Both the position numbers and the translations under genes were made by a program. The notes under the pieces were generated by a model that saw only the letters and a program-made list of their open reading frames with translations, was not told where the DNA came from and did no database searches. Positions 32,501 to 47,500 of a stretch of DNA of 64,000 bases are shown piece after piece. Each line of letters begins with the position of its first letter. The first letter of the stretch is position 1. Source of the stretch: Colius striatus (lineage: Eukaryota; Chordata; Aves; Coliiformes; Coliidae); assembly GCF_028858725.1 (NCBI RefSeq), contig NC_084766.1, positions 24,902,501-24,966,500 on the forward strand. The letters run 5' to 3'.

Positions 32501-35500
32501 GAGCATGAGGCGACTCTTTGATCCCCGAAGCTGATCTTTCAGCAACCTGTGAGGATCCCAATTGTTTCACATAAGTACCAGCACAACAGTCAAGGTCAGA
32601 GCAGGAAACTCCATGGTAAAGGTCAGCCAAAGGCACTCTGGCTGATCAGAGAGCATTAAGTCTCTCAAAGACTGTAAATGGGATGGATAATGCCAGAAAT
32701 GAACTGGTGCAGAAAGGTTTGAAGAGCAATCTTGTGCCAAGAACTTTCATGCCATGTGTTTCCATTCCTTGCCATCAATCCTGAGATTGTCAGCAGCACT
32801 GGGAAGCTGCATCACACTAATTCAGGCCTGTATTTTCATGTCCCAGTTTGAGGTTTTACCTGAATCTGAATGGGATTTTAGGAGATCGTGTCCCTAGCCA
32901 TGTGGGGAATGGGCCTGCATGTACAAAAGGGATAACTGCTATGTAGGAGCAGAATCTCCTGGTAGAACTGGTGCCAAAGGTACTTCTCAGATTTGATAGC
33001 CTCCTCATATTTCCAATTCTTTAAACAGCCAAAGGACCAAATAGTAACTCAAGGCTTGAGAACTAACTACAAAAAAGTCACTACAAAGGGTATGCAGTCA
33101 AAATCCCTGCCACCCTTCCTATAGCTTTGGGAGAACTACTGGAAGTAGAGGCAGTTCTGTGATTATCTCAGTCTTTAATCCACTTGAAGTCCTGGCAAAG
33201 CCAGAAGACTTACAGAAAGCAGGTGAGCCTGAATCCCCATCTCCTAGAGATAATGCTGTTTCCTATACAGTCCAGTATCAGGTTCCAATGTGTGCACACA
33301 CCACAGGTTGAATATACACATGCAAATCAACCACTCATTTAAAAATTAACGTGAGGTAATCCAACATAATTCTATTTTCTTGCTCTAAATTATCTTTTTC
33401 CCCTCTTTCAATATCATGCTTGTCTGTAGCAATTAAGAACTTTGGCCCTAGGGGCCAAGCTACTGAAGTGATTGGATTAAATCTGATGAACCAGTTTCTA
33501 GCAGACAGAAATCAGCACAATGACAGCAATGCCTATGGAGCTGTGTCCCCTTAAACTGGTGGAAATTTCAACTCCAAATCAAAACCTAAATGATTTTTAA
33601 ACATGCAGTCTCCCTACAGAAGAAAGATACTGGTTTCTTCAGTTACTTCACTTGTCCTTACATTTGCAGTTGCAAAACTAGAAATTGCAACAAACTTCAA
33701 ATTCTCCATCACAAGGCAGCCTCTACTAAAGGCCAACACACAACATCTGGTATTTTACAATGGATTCGAAGAAAACATACAGAGCACCCTGCCCTTTCCT
33801 AATCACCTCTGCTAACAGCTGGAAGAGAATGATGTGACCAGGTAAGTCTTGTGCCTTGCTGCCAAACTTGACTTCCATCACGATTCAGTGTCAAAATTCC
33901 TGAAATTCCAGCACACTTAATCTGTCAGCTGTGGATTTTGTCCAATGTAAGCATAAAAGTAACTGTATGCCTCTTTAAGTGTTATCGCTATCTTGACATT
34001 TATTTTTATTAGCACTGCAAATCGTATTTTAGATCCTTCCCTCACTCCTGTCACATTTAACTATTTCTTTAATTCTGAGACCAAGTTTCATAGTGCAATT
34101 GCAGAGGGTTATTTTTGTCTGTTGGAAATGCAGAAGTTCTCAACATGTATACACATGGTGCTACTCTTACACAATGCCTGTAATACGTTTTCCCCTGACT
34201 AAGAGACAGAAGTTCCAGCTCTCTTGGTCATGCTCTCAGAACAATTTATATTAAAATCTGGTACAATGACTGGCTGATGTCAACCAAAGGACCATCATTT
34301 TCCTACAGAATGCAAAGCAAGGAGAGGTAGTGTGTTGCAAGCATAGTCCACAGGCAAAAAGTAGTATGAATCCTCCTCACTGAGGAGAAATTATTACTGA
34401 CATGCAAAGTGAAGGGTTTCTGCTTACGCTGTCCAGCTTTCAAGATTTATCAGAAGACAGACAATTATTTAAAGCAATGGCAAAGACAAAAGGGAGGTTG
34501 CTCTTACTCCTGTTTGAATGACAGAGCCATTTCCCTACCTCATGTACAATACTATTCAAGCTTGGTCTGTACATTCCAAGATTAATGGGACATTCCTCTG
34601 TCAGCAGCTGCAGGATGTAGGGAGAAATCTTGGCTCATGACACCAGAAAGAGTTAAATCTCAGATTGCAACCAGGGCAGCTGGAGAAGTGCAAAAGGCAG
34701 CAAACTGAACTTCATGCTCTAAACCAGCTGTTCCAAACTTAACCAGGTGCCAAGTACCACAAGGAGAGTTTGGCGAGAGCCCAGGAGGATTTCTGCAGAG
34801 GATTAAATGCCTCTTCTGCAAATCTGACCCCCTTAACTAGACACACAGCCCAATTAAAACATCATGAGAGGACATCACAGAAGTGGTACTTGCCAGCTCT
34901 TTCATACACCAGAATTGTCAGAGCAATGCAACTTGTTGACTAGTATGGGACTCTTGAGATCCAGAGGATGAGAGACAACACAGTAAAACAGGCTTCTAAT
35001 ATCTCTTTCCAGTAGTTCCCAATGTTCTATACCACAGAAGTCGTCTTTGAAATATGCTTTGAAATATGGGTACAGAGCACTTCAGTTGCCCAGCCTCTGC
35101 ACATGCCAGGGAATCAGAACCAACATGCTTGCACAGAACTCTGCAATGAGGAGTGTGACTCTCACCTGATAGTATTATCTGAAGAGCCACTCACTACCAG
35201 CCTGTCTCTGTACTGCAGACATGCGATGCCTCGTTTGTGGCCATTTAAGGTGCGCACAAATTCGCAGGTACCGGTGTTCCATACCTGTGACAGGAAGGAG
35301 GGAGGGAACAACACAGAGACAAAAGTAAGAGGCTAACAAAAGCTAGTCTCTGTATGAGAGCATTCAGAATGCCCTTCACTGAAAATGGTATCATTAAGAC
35401 TGGGAAAATTATCCCTCTGATGACTTGTGACTATCGTCTGCAGCTGTTAGCAGCTGGAGTCACTGCACACAGACAACTTCTGTCACCCCCTGTGAGGATT

Positions 35501-38500
35501 AGCTTCCAAAATCAGGCTTTAGCACTCTTTAGACTATGATTTAGTCTACATAGGATTTCAACTTTTCTCAGTTTTAATGCTGAAGAGTGGGATTATAGGA
35601 GTAACAAGTGACTCTTGCCCATTCACCTTGTCTTTTGCCCCCATGCTGCCCTCTGGTAACTGTTTGAGTGACTGATGCAGAAACATCTTATGGAAGTGAT
35701 CAAGTTGAAAAAGAACAGAGAAAAAAACCTGTCCTTTTTCAGCTGCATCTGGATCTGATTGCCATACAGCTCTGTAAACAAGTTGTGCAAGCTCAACAGA
35801 GGAGGGACGAGCAGGAAGAATACTGCTTCTAAAGGAAAATCTGTTTAATAACTACCAAGAACCATTTTCCCTGTCTGATCACTGTTCTTGGCTATTAAAT
35901 AACCCAGTGCTACAAATAAAAAGCCTCTGAAACACCTCACCTTTATAGTTCTGTCTCCTGATGCTGACACAATGTACTTGTCATCAAAGTCCACTACGTT
36001 GACGGCAGCTCGGTGCCCTACTAGCACCCTCCTGAGGGTGATGTCTGTCGGCGAGGCCATGTCCCACACGGCGATGGAACGGTCCTTGGAACACGTCACC
36101 ATCATGCCGTTGTTGAAGCGGAGGTGCAGCACGGCTTCGCAGTGGTGAATCAGCGTGTTCAGCATCTCTCCCGCATTCACGTCCCACACCCTGTCCGGGG
36201 CAATTTCAAACCAGACACAAGAAGAGTTAAAAAACTGGCCAAAGGATTTTCTGCAAAGCGAGAGAGGGATGGCGAGAGGTGATCGATTCTGTAGCAACGT
36301 GAGAGAAGCAAATGCCACAAGTTATGTCTGCAGCTATCAAATAGTTCATTAAAAGATGCGTTACATAAACTTGTTGACACTGAGACAGTCCAGCAGCCAA
36401 AAACCCTGCAATGCAGTTAACACCATAAAAATAACCCAGCCAGGACAAGGGTGTATTTTAATTAAGGGAACTTAGCGCTGAGGAAAGGCGTGAGATTGGT
36501 AACCTTAAAGCCTGCTGTTTCCTGGTAGTGTCAGCCTACCACACACTCCATTTCCAGTCACTGACTACTAAATCACGACCTGTGGAGAAGCAAGTTCAAT
36601 GAGAGGTTTAATTTTTGACCTCTCTCACAGGACTGTTAACACAAAAGATAATCTATGCAGAAACAGAAGACAAGACAACGCTTTTCAAACAAATACAAGT
36701 AATTGCCATAAGTTGCACCACGAATTGAATTTACCCTGCAGTGCATCTGGTACACAGCTACATTCCAGGAATGTGCTGAATATCCAAATTAAGACAGACC
36801 ATTTAAGTCAATTTAATGTTAACAGAGCCAACTGTTTCAGCTGAAAGATAATTTAAGATGAAAGTTAGTTACAGGCTTCATACAGAACTTCTAGGACTTG
36901 AACATTAAAAACGCTTTAATAATGTTTCTCTGGGCCACTCTGTTGGCACACGCCTTTTACTCTCCATAGAGAGATTTCTTTTGCCCCTATCACACCTGTA
37001 TCCCAGACACACTGCATGACAGCATAAAATGGCTGTATCATCAAGCACGGCAGCCATTGAGAAGTTAAGACTTTCCTCTGTCAATAAGGTGAGCAGTAAA
37101 AAAAGGCAAGAAGTGAGAAAGACTTCTAATGTCTCAATTTGTAACTTATGGAGGCTGAAGTGCATTAACTTATGGACCATCAATGAGAAAGAAAACTACA
37201 CTCCAGTTACATAATTCAAAGGAGAAAACCACACAAACTGAAGACCTGAGCCATTAACATATAAGCAGTTTGCAGACAGGGCTGTCAAACTGACAGGAGC
37301 TGGAGACCTACTGACTTCTTTGGACAAGTACATCCCTGAGATCTCAGAAGCATTAAGAGCCCATCTGTACTGTCTATTGTATGAAGCCCCTCTTCCTGAG
37401 GAGACCCAAGGATGAAAGTGATGCATCCTATGTGCCTCTGGGGTCTGTGCAAACATTTATAGATACAGTGGAAAACAAAGTATTTCTGGGCAAGTAGCCA
37501 GTCTGCAATTTGGCCTGCCTGGCCTGATATGGAAGATGATAGTGCTTGTTACAGAAATCAGTCTCTCCTTTTGTGGTCTGTTTAGCATAGTGCAGTTCCC
37601 ACACCATCCCCAGGCAGGTGGTGCTGTCAAAACTGCATTCCTATTAATGACAGGACCCCAAGATCTAGCAACACCACAAGACTGCAGGCACCAAGAATCA
37701 GGAACTAAATTCAATGGTTATTAGTTTAACAGAGGTAGTTTACATGCAAGCACAGTGATAACCATGAGGAGCTTGCAGCCATAGGAACACATGCTAACAC
37801 CTTCAGGAAAGGCCACTGACACAGCTTTTTGTTGTAACTTCACTGTGTGGGCACTTTATACTCTGATAGGAAGAGAATATATAGCAACATGGAGAAGACA
37901 GACTTGCTCCTTCACATCCAAGTTCATATTGCAATTCACTAACTCTAATGTGCCTGTATTTACACTGCAGGTCTTAGACTCTCTCGGATCCTGTAATATG
38001 TCTAGTGGACTTCACAACTGCACAACATGCACCACACGTGCTGACTTGAGGTGTCCAGCCATTTGCTGGAGACTGGAAGGAAAGCAAGGTTAGAAAGATT
38101 GAATTAAAAGAAACCTCATGTTGAAACGTAATCAAAAGTCTCAGGAGATCTAGTCATAGGACTTTTGTTACAGTAGAGGACTAAAACTTCAAACTTGCTT
38201 TGAAAACATCAACTTTTAGAAAGTTATTCTCAGGAAGAATTAAAAACATTCCCACGGAGTGTCAAAACATGCAAAACCTTGGTAAAATAACAAATGGCCT
38301 TGCTAAGTCATCTTGACCTTGACTGGCCTTTGCTTAGGTTCTCATTTCTCCTTGACAGCCGTTTGTATGGACATCTGATAAACAAGGACAGTACACTCCT
38401 GAAACAAATACGCTGAACTACTTCATAGAACTGACAGAGCAGCACACACTTAAGAAAAGATTGTTTCAGCAGTTTGCAAGGCTAAAATCTTGCAAGAGGC

Positions 38501-41500
38501 AAAAGAAAGCTTCAAATCATGCTCACACACCTGACTGTTGAGTCTGATGATCCGGTGATGATCACCCGTTCATCGTACTGGAGACACAGGACAGAACCCG
38601 TGTGTCCGGTGAGAATCCGCTTGCATTCCAATGTGTTCTTGTCCCAGATCTAAGAGAACAAACATTCAAAACCAGACAGCTCAGTAAGGTTTTCACCTTT
38701 CAGCACTTAATGTTTTAACTGATCTGTTTTTTACTACAACACATCAACCCTGGTGCAGCTAGAACATCTTTAGTGGTATCTGTAGAGGCTTCTAAAGGCT
38801 CTTTGTTGCAATACGTTAACATCTTTGATGTTATTTGCTTTGCTATGAACACTGGGTTTACCCTTCTCATCAGGGCATGGTAATTACAAAGCCTGTAATT
38901 ACTGGGACAAAAACTCTGCTGGATCTCTCTTTCCAGACAAAAACAGCACACATGCTGTACATGTGTGAGCTGAGGAGAAGACCAGGTTACTAACAAGAGA
39001 TTGGGTAGGTACCACTGAAATCAAGACACTAATACTTGTGGAACAGGTACTGTGTGTCATTAATACACTACTCTGGAGCATTCTCACCTTGATAGTATTG
39101 TCTCGTAGGCCACTTACTATCTTCTGATCATCATATTGTAAACAATAAACCCCTTTGCTTGTCTCGCTTCGGCAGTGGATTCTCTGTAAACTGTGCCTTC
39201 CACACCGCCAGTTTGACTCTATTGTCTTGAGGAGAGACAGGAGACAAGAGAGAAGTAAAAAGAAAGCACAGAACTATCTCGTCTTTTTTTTTTTGCTTGT
39301 TTGAGGAAACAGCAGATACTTTCTTTTCCATGTTTCTTCCTGCAATCAGGTCCATACAATGACAGAATTGCTTTCTAGAAGCAGCAACACACATAATAAA
39401 ACCAATTAACAGACAAAGGCCTGGAAAATGGATTGTGGCTAAACTTACCTGTGTTGTCTGAAATAGCGAGGGAGAAAAGGCTTAAAAGCTTTTTTCTGTC
39501 TCCAACCTTTAACCTCCTGTTACTCAATGACTAAACAACTGAAGTCTCAGTTAAGCTGTAGCTAAGTGCTAGTACAAACTTGCCCAAGCACCACTTTTGC
39601 CATTAGAAAACTGCCAGAACATGGCACTTGCTCACATTTGATAAAAGCCAACCATGCTCAGTCGCTTCCTGCTTCCCTGGGTCTTAGGACTGCAGCCTTG
39701 AGCCATGCACTTTCTCCATGGCTTAACTACTGATACCTGCCCATAATGTCTTAACAGATGTCCTCTGTACTGGGTGGAGAAAAGTACTGTGACGAGAGAA
39801 TATCAAGATGGCGCAGTGCTGCCGTGGGATCTAACATGCAAAGTGGAAAGAGACTTTATCTGCAAATAGCCTACTGAACAATCCAACTCATCCTCTGTCT
39901 AAGGCAGCGGCAAAGTCTGGGATCTCACATAGCTGTCCCACATCTACAAACTTCAGGCCAACAAAGACACATCAGACTTAATGAAATACTTAATTAGAAT
40001 GAAATACTGTCATAATTTCACCATCAGGAATACATCAGGGAGAATAATAATGATAATAAAAAACCCCACAACAAACCAAAACACAAAACCCCCACAACAT
40101 TTGGAAGCTGTTTCTTACCTCTATGTCCTGTATAATTTTGGGGTAAAGTGCTCTGTAGAAGGAGTTGGGTGGTGCAGTCCCATCAGGAGGTTTATTTTTA
40201 AATAGGTATTGTCCCCTGGAAGACAAAGAACACTCCCATTCAACACAAATCATGTTTCAGCATTTTGGAGAAGGGTCCTCTAGACATTTACTAACAGGTG
40301 ATCACTGCTGAAAAGCACACAGGGTCATATTCAAACTGAATTTACTCACTAAGACTGGGTGGTTCCCTATTTGTTTGCCCTGCAACATGTCAGTGCTGCA
40401 TTTTGACACTGAAACGTTCATGAAAATATTGTGCCTAGTCACTCAGGGGAGGGGAATATCTATCATGGACATGAACCTATTCAAGTCAACAGGAGGTAAG
40501 AACAACTTAAGCCCACAATACACATTCCATATCAGAGGTCACCTTTAAGATAACAGTGCACAAAGAAAGTGAAAGAAGCCAAGGAACCTTCAAACTCACT
40601 ATACGTTTGAGGCTGCCTTTTATTTGCATTAGCAGAGATAGTATCAGTTTTGGTACACGGGCATTTTACTGCTGCTACTGTATTTTGGTAAGCAACACTT
40701 CATCTGTGGTGCCTCCCTCATTTCAACACTGATTTGGAATACTCATATCCCAAGCTAGATTTTTGCTAGAAAAAAAACCCCGTAAACAGCAATCACTACC
40801 TGCTGTGTAAAAAACTTTAATTCCTCATCCTGAAGTTAAGGAGCCACCAAACACGGTGTGGAAGCTAGTAAACCCCACCATGGGCGTACTAACTGCTGTT
40901 CTGCCTGGCAACATGCCTCACAAAATGGAAAGAGGCACAAATGCCTCCGAGTGTAATCCTGGCATCAGAGGCACAGAGTTTACACTAGGCCAGCTTTCCA
41001 CTTCTCCCTCCCTCCATTATGGCATAATTAATTGCTCAATACTTCCTTGTTTATGTTCTTTCTTGCCCTGTCCATACAGTATATCTTGAAACTCAGCTGC
41101 CCTGATGTACTTGAACTCGTGAAATCACAACAATGAACCAAATTTGTTAGGTTATAAGGAAGTAGCAAACTACGGGGCTGAACAAAGACAGTAACAAATG
41201 CTCAGGAAAGGAGCTTTTCATAATTCTCTAAATAAAGTACTTAAAGTATGACTTGATTCTGCTTTGGACAGAGTAATCATATAGGCCTTCAAATATAATA
41301 ATCAGCAGCTGTTCATATTGGAACAAACACACATGAAGTAGGGGCACGTGGATGCAGGCAAACCACTAACTAGGCAGTTGACAATTTACTGTGATCTGGT
41401 CTGGAGGTCCATACAAGGAAGTCAACATTGGCCCTCAGAAACAAAAAATGCTGTAGAGACACATGGAACAGCTAGGGCACATCCTGGAAGAGTTGGGGTA

Positions 41501-44500
41501 GGTCTACAAAATCTGTAAACAAGCTTTTGTGCCTGAAGTTCTCTCAATTGTTTCAATTGTAGTGGCTGACCTAACACAAGGTCTTGTTGCTACCTGTAAG
41601 CCCTGCCTTGCTGCACGCAGGGTCAGCTGTTTACTAACAGTTCAGCTAAACGATTGCTTGGAATTTCCATGGCATCCCAGTGGTTGTTGTACTGTAGCTC
41701 TGTGATAAAAGGAACTACTGTTTGCAAGTTTTGGTGAGCAGCCAATTCAATCAAATATTCAGATAGACAAAATCATGCCCATATTTTGGGCTTCTGTTTT
41801 ATCTCTCTCTAAATCTATGTAACCCTTAGTACACCCTGGCAATGTGAAAGACAGGGCACAACTTGCTCCTGTGTCGAAGCAAACTCCAGGACACAGTGTA
41901 AATCTGAAGAAGTGCCAGTAACAGGATGTGACTGTCCTTTGAGAAGAGTAGCGTGACTTGGCAACTATTTTTTGGAAACGTCACGTGTCTGTATGACTAG
42001 TAATTGGTGTTAATGGTATTTCTAAAATCTGGAGGGAGCAACTTGAGAACTACCAGCTGTGATCTCTGACAAGATGTAGAGCATGGGTAAAGATACACAG
42101 AAGAGGAAAAAGACAAATGTAGCTCTAGTGTTTAAAAAAACAACGGGAAAAAGGTCCCGCAAGGCAATGGTGGACTGTCCAACTGAACTTGCACAGCTCA
42201 GCAGTTCTAGAGCACATGGACAATCAGATGAGTGCCTAGAAGATGACAAACAGACACCACCTGTCAACCCAGAATACACCATGTCAAACTGACCTAATTT
42301 CTTCTCACAGGCTATTCTGATGACTTAGCAGGAGAAGTATGATCTTGGAAGAGCTTAAGGGTGGACACACAAATGGCTGCAAAGCACACTTTAATGATGG
42401 TGCACTGACAAAAGGATGACAACTGGGATCTTGCATGGAGTCTGTCCTGGATGTGTCACTATTGAGCACTGACAAAGAATGGAATGGGGAGAGCATTTAC
42501 CTGGACAATGATACTAAAGCTGGGAGAAGCTACAAGCATTTTGGAGGACAATAATAGATAAGTAGAACTTCCATAGAATGGGTAATTAGTTTTAAAACTG
42601 TATTATACCGCTGTAAAAATAGCCCACACATGTTCTCCTGGAAAGCATAAAATGGAGTGTCCTCCATATGGCATGCAAAGCAATGCTTCCCACACCACCA
42701 AACTCTGGTGATGCCTCAGCAAAAGACATCCAGCTCATTATATCATTCTCCAAGAACAGAGTAGTTGGAGAGGGTTTAAACAGAGAAAACCAGAAATGAC
42801 AAGAGGACAAGACAACACGGGATTATTGTTGATTACTGCATCCAAAATGTAGGAAACATGATCATCTTCCAATATGGAAAAGGTTACTCCAAAAAGGAGA
42901 ATGAGAACTGTGTGTCATTGTAGGATAAATACAACATGTCAAACCGTAGCTAGGAGGACAGCCTAGATTCTAGGAAAGTCTTTCTAACACCAAAGTTAGT
43001 GAAACAGTGGAATCTCCTGCCCAGGCAAGGCCTGGGGAATCTCCACCAGTGAAAGTTTTTAAGAACAAGTTAAGATAAACATCTGGAATGACTTATGAGA
43101 AATCTTGCTCTGTCTTTGGGAAATGGGAGGGACTGAATAATCTGTTAAGGTCCTTTTTGGACTTAATGTGACCTCAACAATACAGAGCAAAAGCAGAAGT
43201 CATGGAGTGAATAAGGCACTAAAAGGAATGTAAAAGTTACCACTGCCATGCTTGTGCTTATTTTCCACTCTTTATAAACATTACACTGTTGGAAGCAGAT
43301 CGAAATAGTATTTATTTTTAAAGGCCATTTCATAATTCTGATTTACTAGCCTTTACTTCCTGAGACAAACAGTGTAACAAAATTAACTACAAAACAGGAG
43401 TCTTTGTTTGCAACTCTGTATCTTTTTCTTTTTAATAGCAACCAAAATGCCTGAGCTGTCACTTTTATCTTGTTTATGAAATATTCATACCCAGCTTCCT
43501 TTCTGCCAACATCCTAGGGACACTCTTGGAAAAGAAAATTATGTATTAAAGGATGTACCCCTGAGACAGAAAGTTCTAATGAAACGTTAACAGAGCAGCT
43601 TCAAACTTGAGTGAGACCCACACTGTAGTAAGGCTATTCCAGATGATTATTAACTAATCTATCTGCATTTCTAAAGTCCCCTATTCTCCGTGGTACCTAC
43701 CCTCAGCTTCCAGTTTGAAAATTAAACAGATATCTAATAGTGAAAATCTGCTGAGGAAAACAAACAGACCTATCAGGAAACAACTAATTCATAGCATATG
43801 CTGCCCCACTGCCACCCCTAAAAAAGCTCTTCTGCTCTGAACTGCTGACTATTTCAGTGTTCCCCTAGGATGTATGCAGCTTCTTAATTTGAACAGAATG
43901 ACAGCTGGGTGTAAAAACCTCAATCTCTATATCTCACATGTCAAAGTGGGATAAAAGCATGATCAGTCGCAGTGGGATAAAAGCATGATCAGATGAGTAA
44001 GGTGAGGAAAAAGCCCCCATATTGCCTGCAGAGACAAATGATGTCTTAACTCCCCAATGCCCACATTTTGATCTAAGCCGTTGTCAGGTTTGGAACCAAC
44101 ATGATGTTTCAGGGTGCAACATAACGCTTTTCAAACATGGTTTGAAACACACGGCACCTACTGTCCTGAACAGGGGCAACAGAGGTGAAGATGCAGTTTC
44201 CTCACCATCCTCTCCTCTCTGACAACCCCCTCCAGAGGGAGTCTGTCCTGACCATTCTCTCGATGAGCTTCTTCCACAGCATGCCGTCCGACGTCACCCG
44301 GTACCACTCCTTGCACACCAGCTCAGCAGCGCACAACGATTTGGCATCCAGGTACGATAGAATGTTCTCAGCAATGTGATCCAATCCCCGGGCTGGAAGA
44401 CAAAAAGCAAAAGAAAAGATGATTTGCTGTGGAGACACGGAGTTTAAAACAACTCCCCTTGCTGGTACAAAGACACCCTCTCTTTCCATCTCCTCTTCTG

Positions 44501-47500
44501 CACGAAGAGCTGGACCAAATGCACAGAAGAGTATTTGCAGCTAAGTTCAGGAGTGAACAGTGTTCTCCAACTTCCTTTGGATATAACACAACAAGTCATT
44601 AAAAATAATAAAGAATCCAAGAAGTCATTCCAATCTATTTCGACGGGTTTTAGCACTAGGGGGATATTCTACGGATGGCATTTCCAACTCAGCGATGCAG
44701 CCCCCAAAATCTCTCTATATTAGGACCATTTCTCATCTCACTGCTACAGCTGTTCTCATGTTCCAACGGCTCAAAAGCTGTTTTTGCTAAAGCAGTAGCT
44801 TTTAAATGTAATGAAGAAAAAAATATATATTCCCAATGTGTGCCCTGAAGGGTAGTGGTACCTTTAGATATGGAGAAGGGAAAGATATGCAGATGCACAC
44901 GGAAGTTGAGAGGGAAGGAGAGGCTGTGTAAGGAGAAAGTGAAGCAGGTTTGCTACTTTCATTTATTTTAGTGGGTGGAGGAAAAATAAGCACCAAAATT
45001 GTGTAATTTGCAAATATTTGCCAGTGTGAATGCCAGGATTGGCTTTGTTTCAACATGGCTGGAGTGAAATGGAAAGCAATTGCCTGGTTAGCACCAAGCA
45101 GCACAATGGAATGTCAGTGTAGTGGGGGGACATGGAAGGTTACACTACGTTTCCTAACTGGATGGATGTACTCAGTAAAAATGTGCCCTATCCACTCACA
45201 TTTAAACACCAGCAAGACTTCAGGAAAACAAGATGGCTTTTAAATGAGATGTTGCGTAAATACAGCTTCTCGTGGAGGCCGTTTAATTTGCAAGTGAGAC
45301 CCACCATCAAGAGATTATCTCACTTCAGAGGTCAAATTTCAGAGTGTTTGTGAAAGTTGTAGTTTAGACTCCATCATCCCTCAGGCATAACGTTCTGACC
45401 AACCAAAAGGGAAGCATGGCAGATTGGTATTACATGGATCTTCCCTTTAGTTCACATTTGGGACAGAGTTAAATAGGTCTTTTCTTGCTTTTAGAACAAC
45501 AGCCTCAAAGACTAGGCCCTGCTTGTGACAAGGGAAGAACATGTAGCAAGTGCTTTTTTACAATCACATGTCCATACTTCTGCAAATCTAAATTGTGTGC
45601 AATCAGTTGATTCTGATTAGACTTCATGAGAGACATCGAAGGCCCAAGCTTTGTTCTTGTTAACCAAAAGACCTCAGAATTACCTCCCAATGCATGAAAA
45701 CGAGAAAATTCAGCATGCCTCCTCTCACCCCTTTGAAATATACTAAATTTATAACACACTTTGGGTGAGACATGCTGCCCAATGCTTTATGCTTCCATTC
45801 ATACATAGGAAAAGTGTGTGAATGATACCCTGCACAACCAGAGAGTGCAGAAGGCGGGCTGACGTTTCTTATCTTTATAGAAGCAAAATTACATGTCAGC
45901 CTGCAAAATAAAAGCATCAGCAGCCTTTATTATGTATTTAATCTGAAAAGGTATATACAGCCACTGTATAAAATTCTTTAAAAAAGACGAAAAAAAGGAG
46001 TATAAATTTAGCTTGACTCTACAGCAATCTGCAGAGAGAGAGACACTGTCTCAGTGGATGTGAACAGGAATCTGCAGAAATGGCACAATTTGGTAGGGTA
46101 GGCATGAGATATCATGTCCCCCTGCTTCCCCACCTGTCACCTGCAGGCCAGAGCTCTCTTCACTGCATGGAAATGGCATGTATATTTTTTCCAGTCTGTG
46201 TTGCTTCCAATGAGTTCCCCAGACATTTATAGACTCCTGCTGCCCCCAGACATTTACACTGCCTGTGCAGTGTCCATACTGTTGGCTTTATGTCACAGGG
46301 CTACGCTGCATAAACTGGGCACAGTAATCTTCACCCACAAGTCTGCCCCTAACCTACCTGCCCTTTCTGGATCATCAGTAGTTGCACTTCAGATCTTGCT
46401 GCAATGAGGTGTTCTATGTACTTCCATGACCATAAGTCATCCTTTGCCATTGATCCTAGACCCTTTGCAGAGAAAGCATGCTAATGTTTTGGCCTCTCCT
46501 CCTCATATTTATGGTAAGTGGACAGGCAGAGCTATTTTGGCCTGGTTGTGACTCAACTTTATTATTTTGTTTCTTAGGAGCAGCACAGCTCATTGAGACA
46601 TATATCTAACAAAGCATCACTTACTTAAAACAGAGAAATCTCTGCTGACAAGTTTTTGCTAAATTGATGTGAAACACGATTAGCCCTTCAGCCCTCTGTA
46701 CCAACAAGAATGTTTCAGTTATTTCACACATGAAATCCTTATGAAGATGACTTTCCCCATAAAAAATGTTAAACAGCTTGGAAATGCTAAGCACAGACCT
46801 TATTTTTCAGAAACAGAACAAAGTTCCTTAAGTACGCAGTTAAGTTGTATTTTTCAAAGAACCTTAATTCTGTTCAAAGTAGTGGGAAAACAAACAGAGC
46901 TAATTTTAGTCTGTATTAGTAAAATGTAATCATGAACTAAATCCAACCTTTAATTCTGGTCATTCTCTGGGACAGTGCTAGGAGGACAGAGATAAGATGC
47001 CTCATGATTTTGAAGTAGCTTTATTGTTTTACTCACTTGAGGGGGGGAGTGGAATGGAATAAAAATGAAACCAGAACACTTAACACTTGAGAATTTCAGA
47101 AAGATAAAAAGTACTTAATAACAATTTAAGGTTTTTTAATTATGTGACTTAACATTTTAGGTTTGTCATTCTCTCCTAGGCAGTTTCTTACCTTCTTCTT
47201 TCCCATTCTTGTCATTAGAAACCTGCATATACTCAGGACATCCTGCACAGACTGCAGAGTCTGTGCCAGTTTAACTCCTTTCCATTAATATTCTCCCTTA
47301 GAGCTATATTCACTGGGACATTAGCACTTTGCAAATATGCAAATTGATGCACATACATTATTTAAGGACACAGTTCCCACAACTACTGAAATACTCACCT
47401 ATTAGCTGTCTGACTCCTACCTGCTCTGCATTCTGAAATAATAAAATCAGCTGCTTCCTGGGTAATTATGGAAAGACCACTAACAAATACAGTATGGCTA

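Larger units (their letters stand above)
30803..35165. other. BTRC intron between WD40 exons
   Basis: Contains the CR1 fragment with ATTCC tail (31558-31830). A possible older CR1 trace lies near 31150-31260 (CAGCTTGTTCCAATG). The rest is AT-rich unique sequence without supported features. Confidence 0.5.
40216..44205. other. BTRC intron between linker and F-box exons
   Basis: Includes an ancient CR1 remnant (42893-43175) and the 26-bp duplication at 43946. The stretch 42020-42880 may be further, older repeat sequence of the same insertion but I cannot place it. Nothing else supported. Confidence 0.45.
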
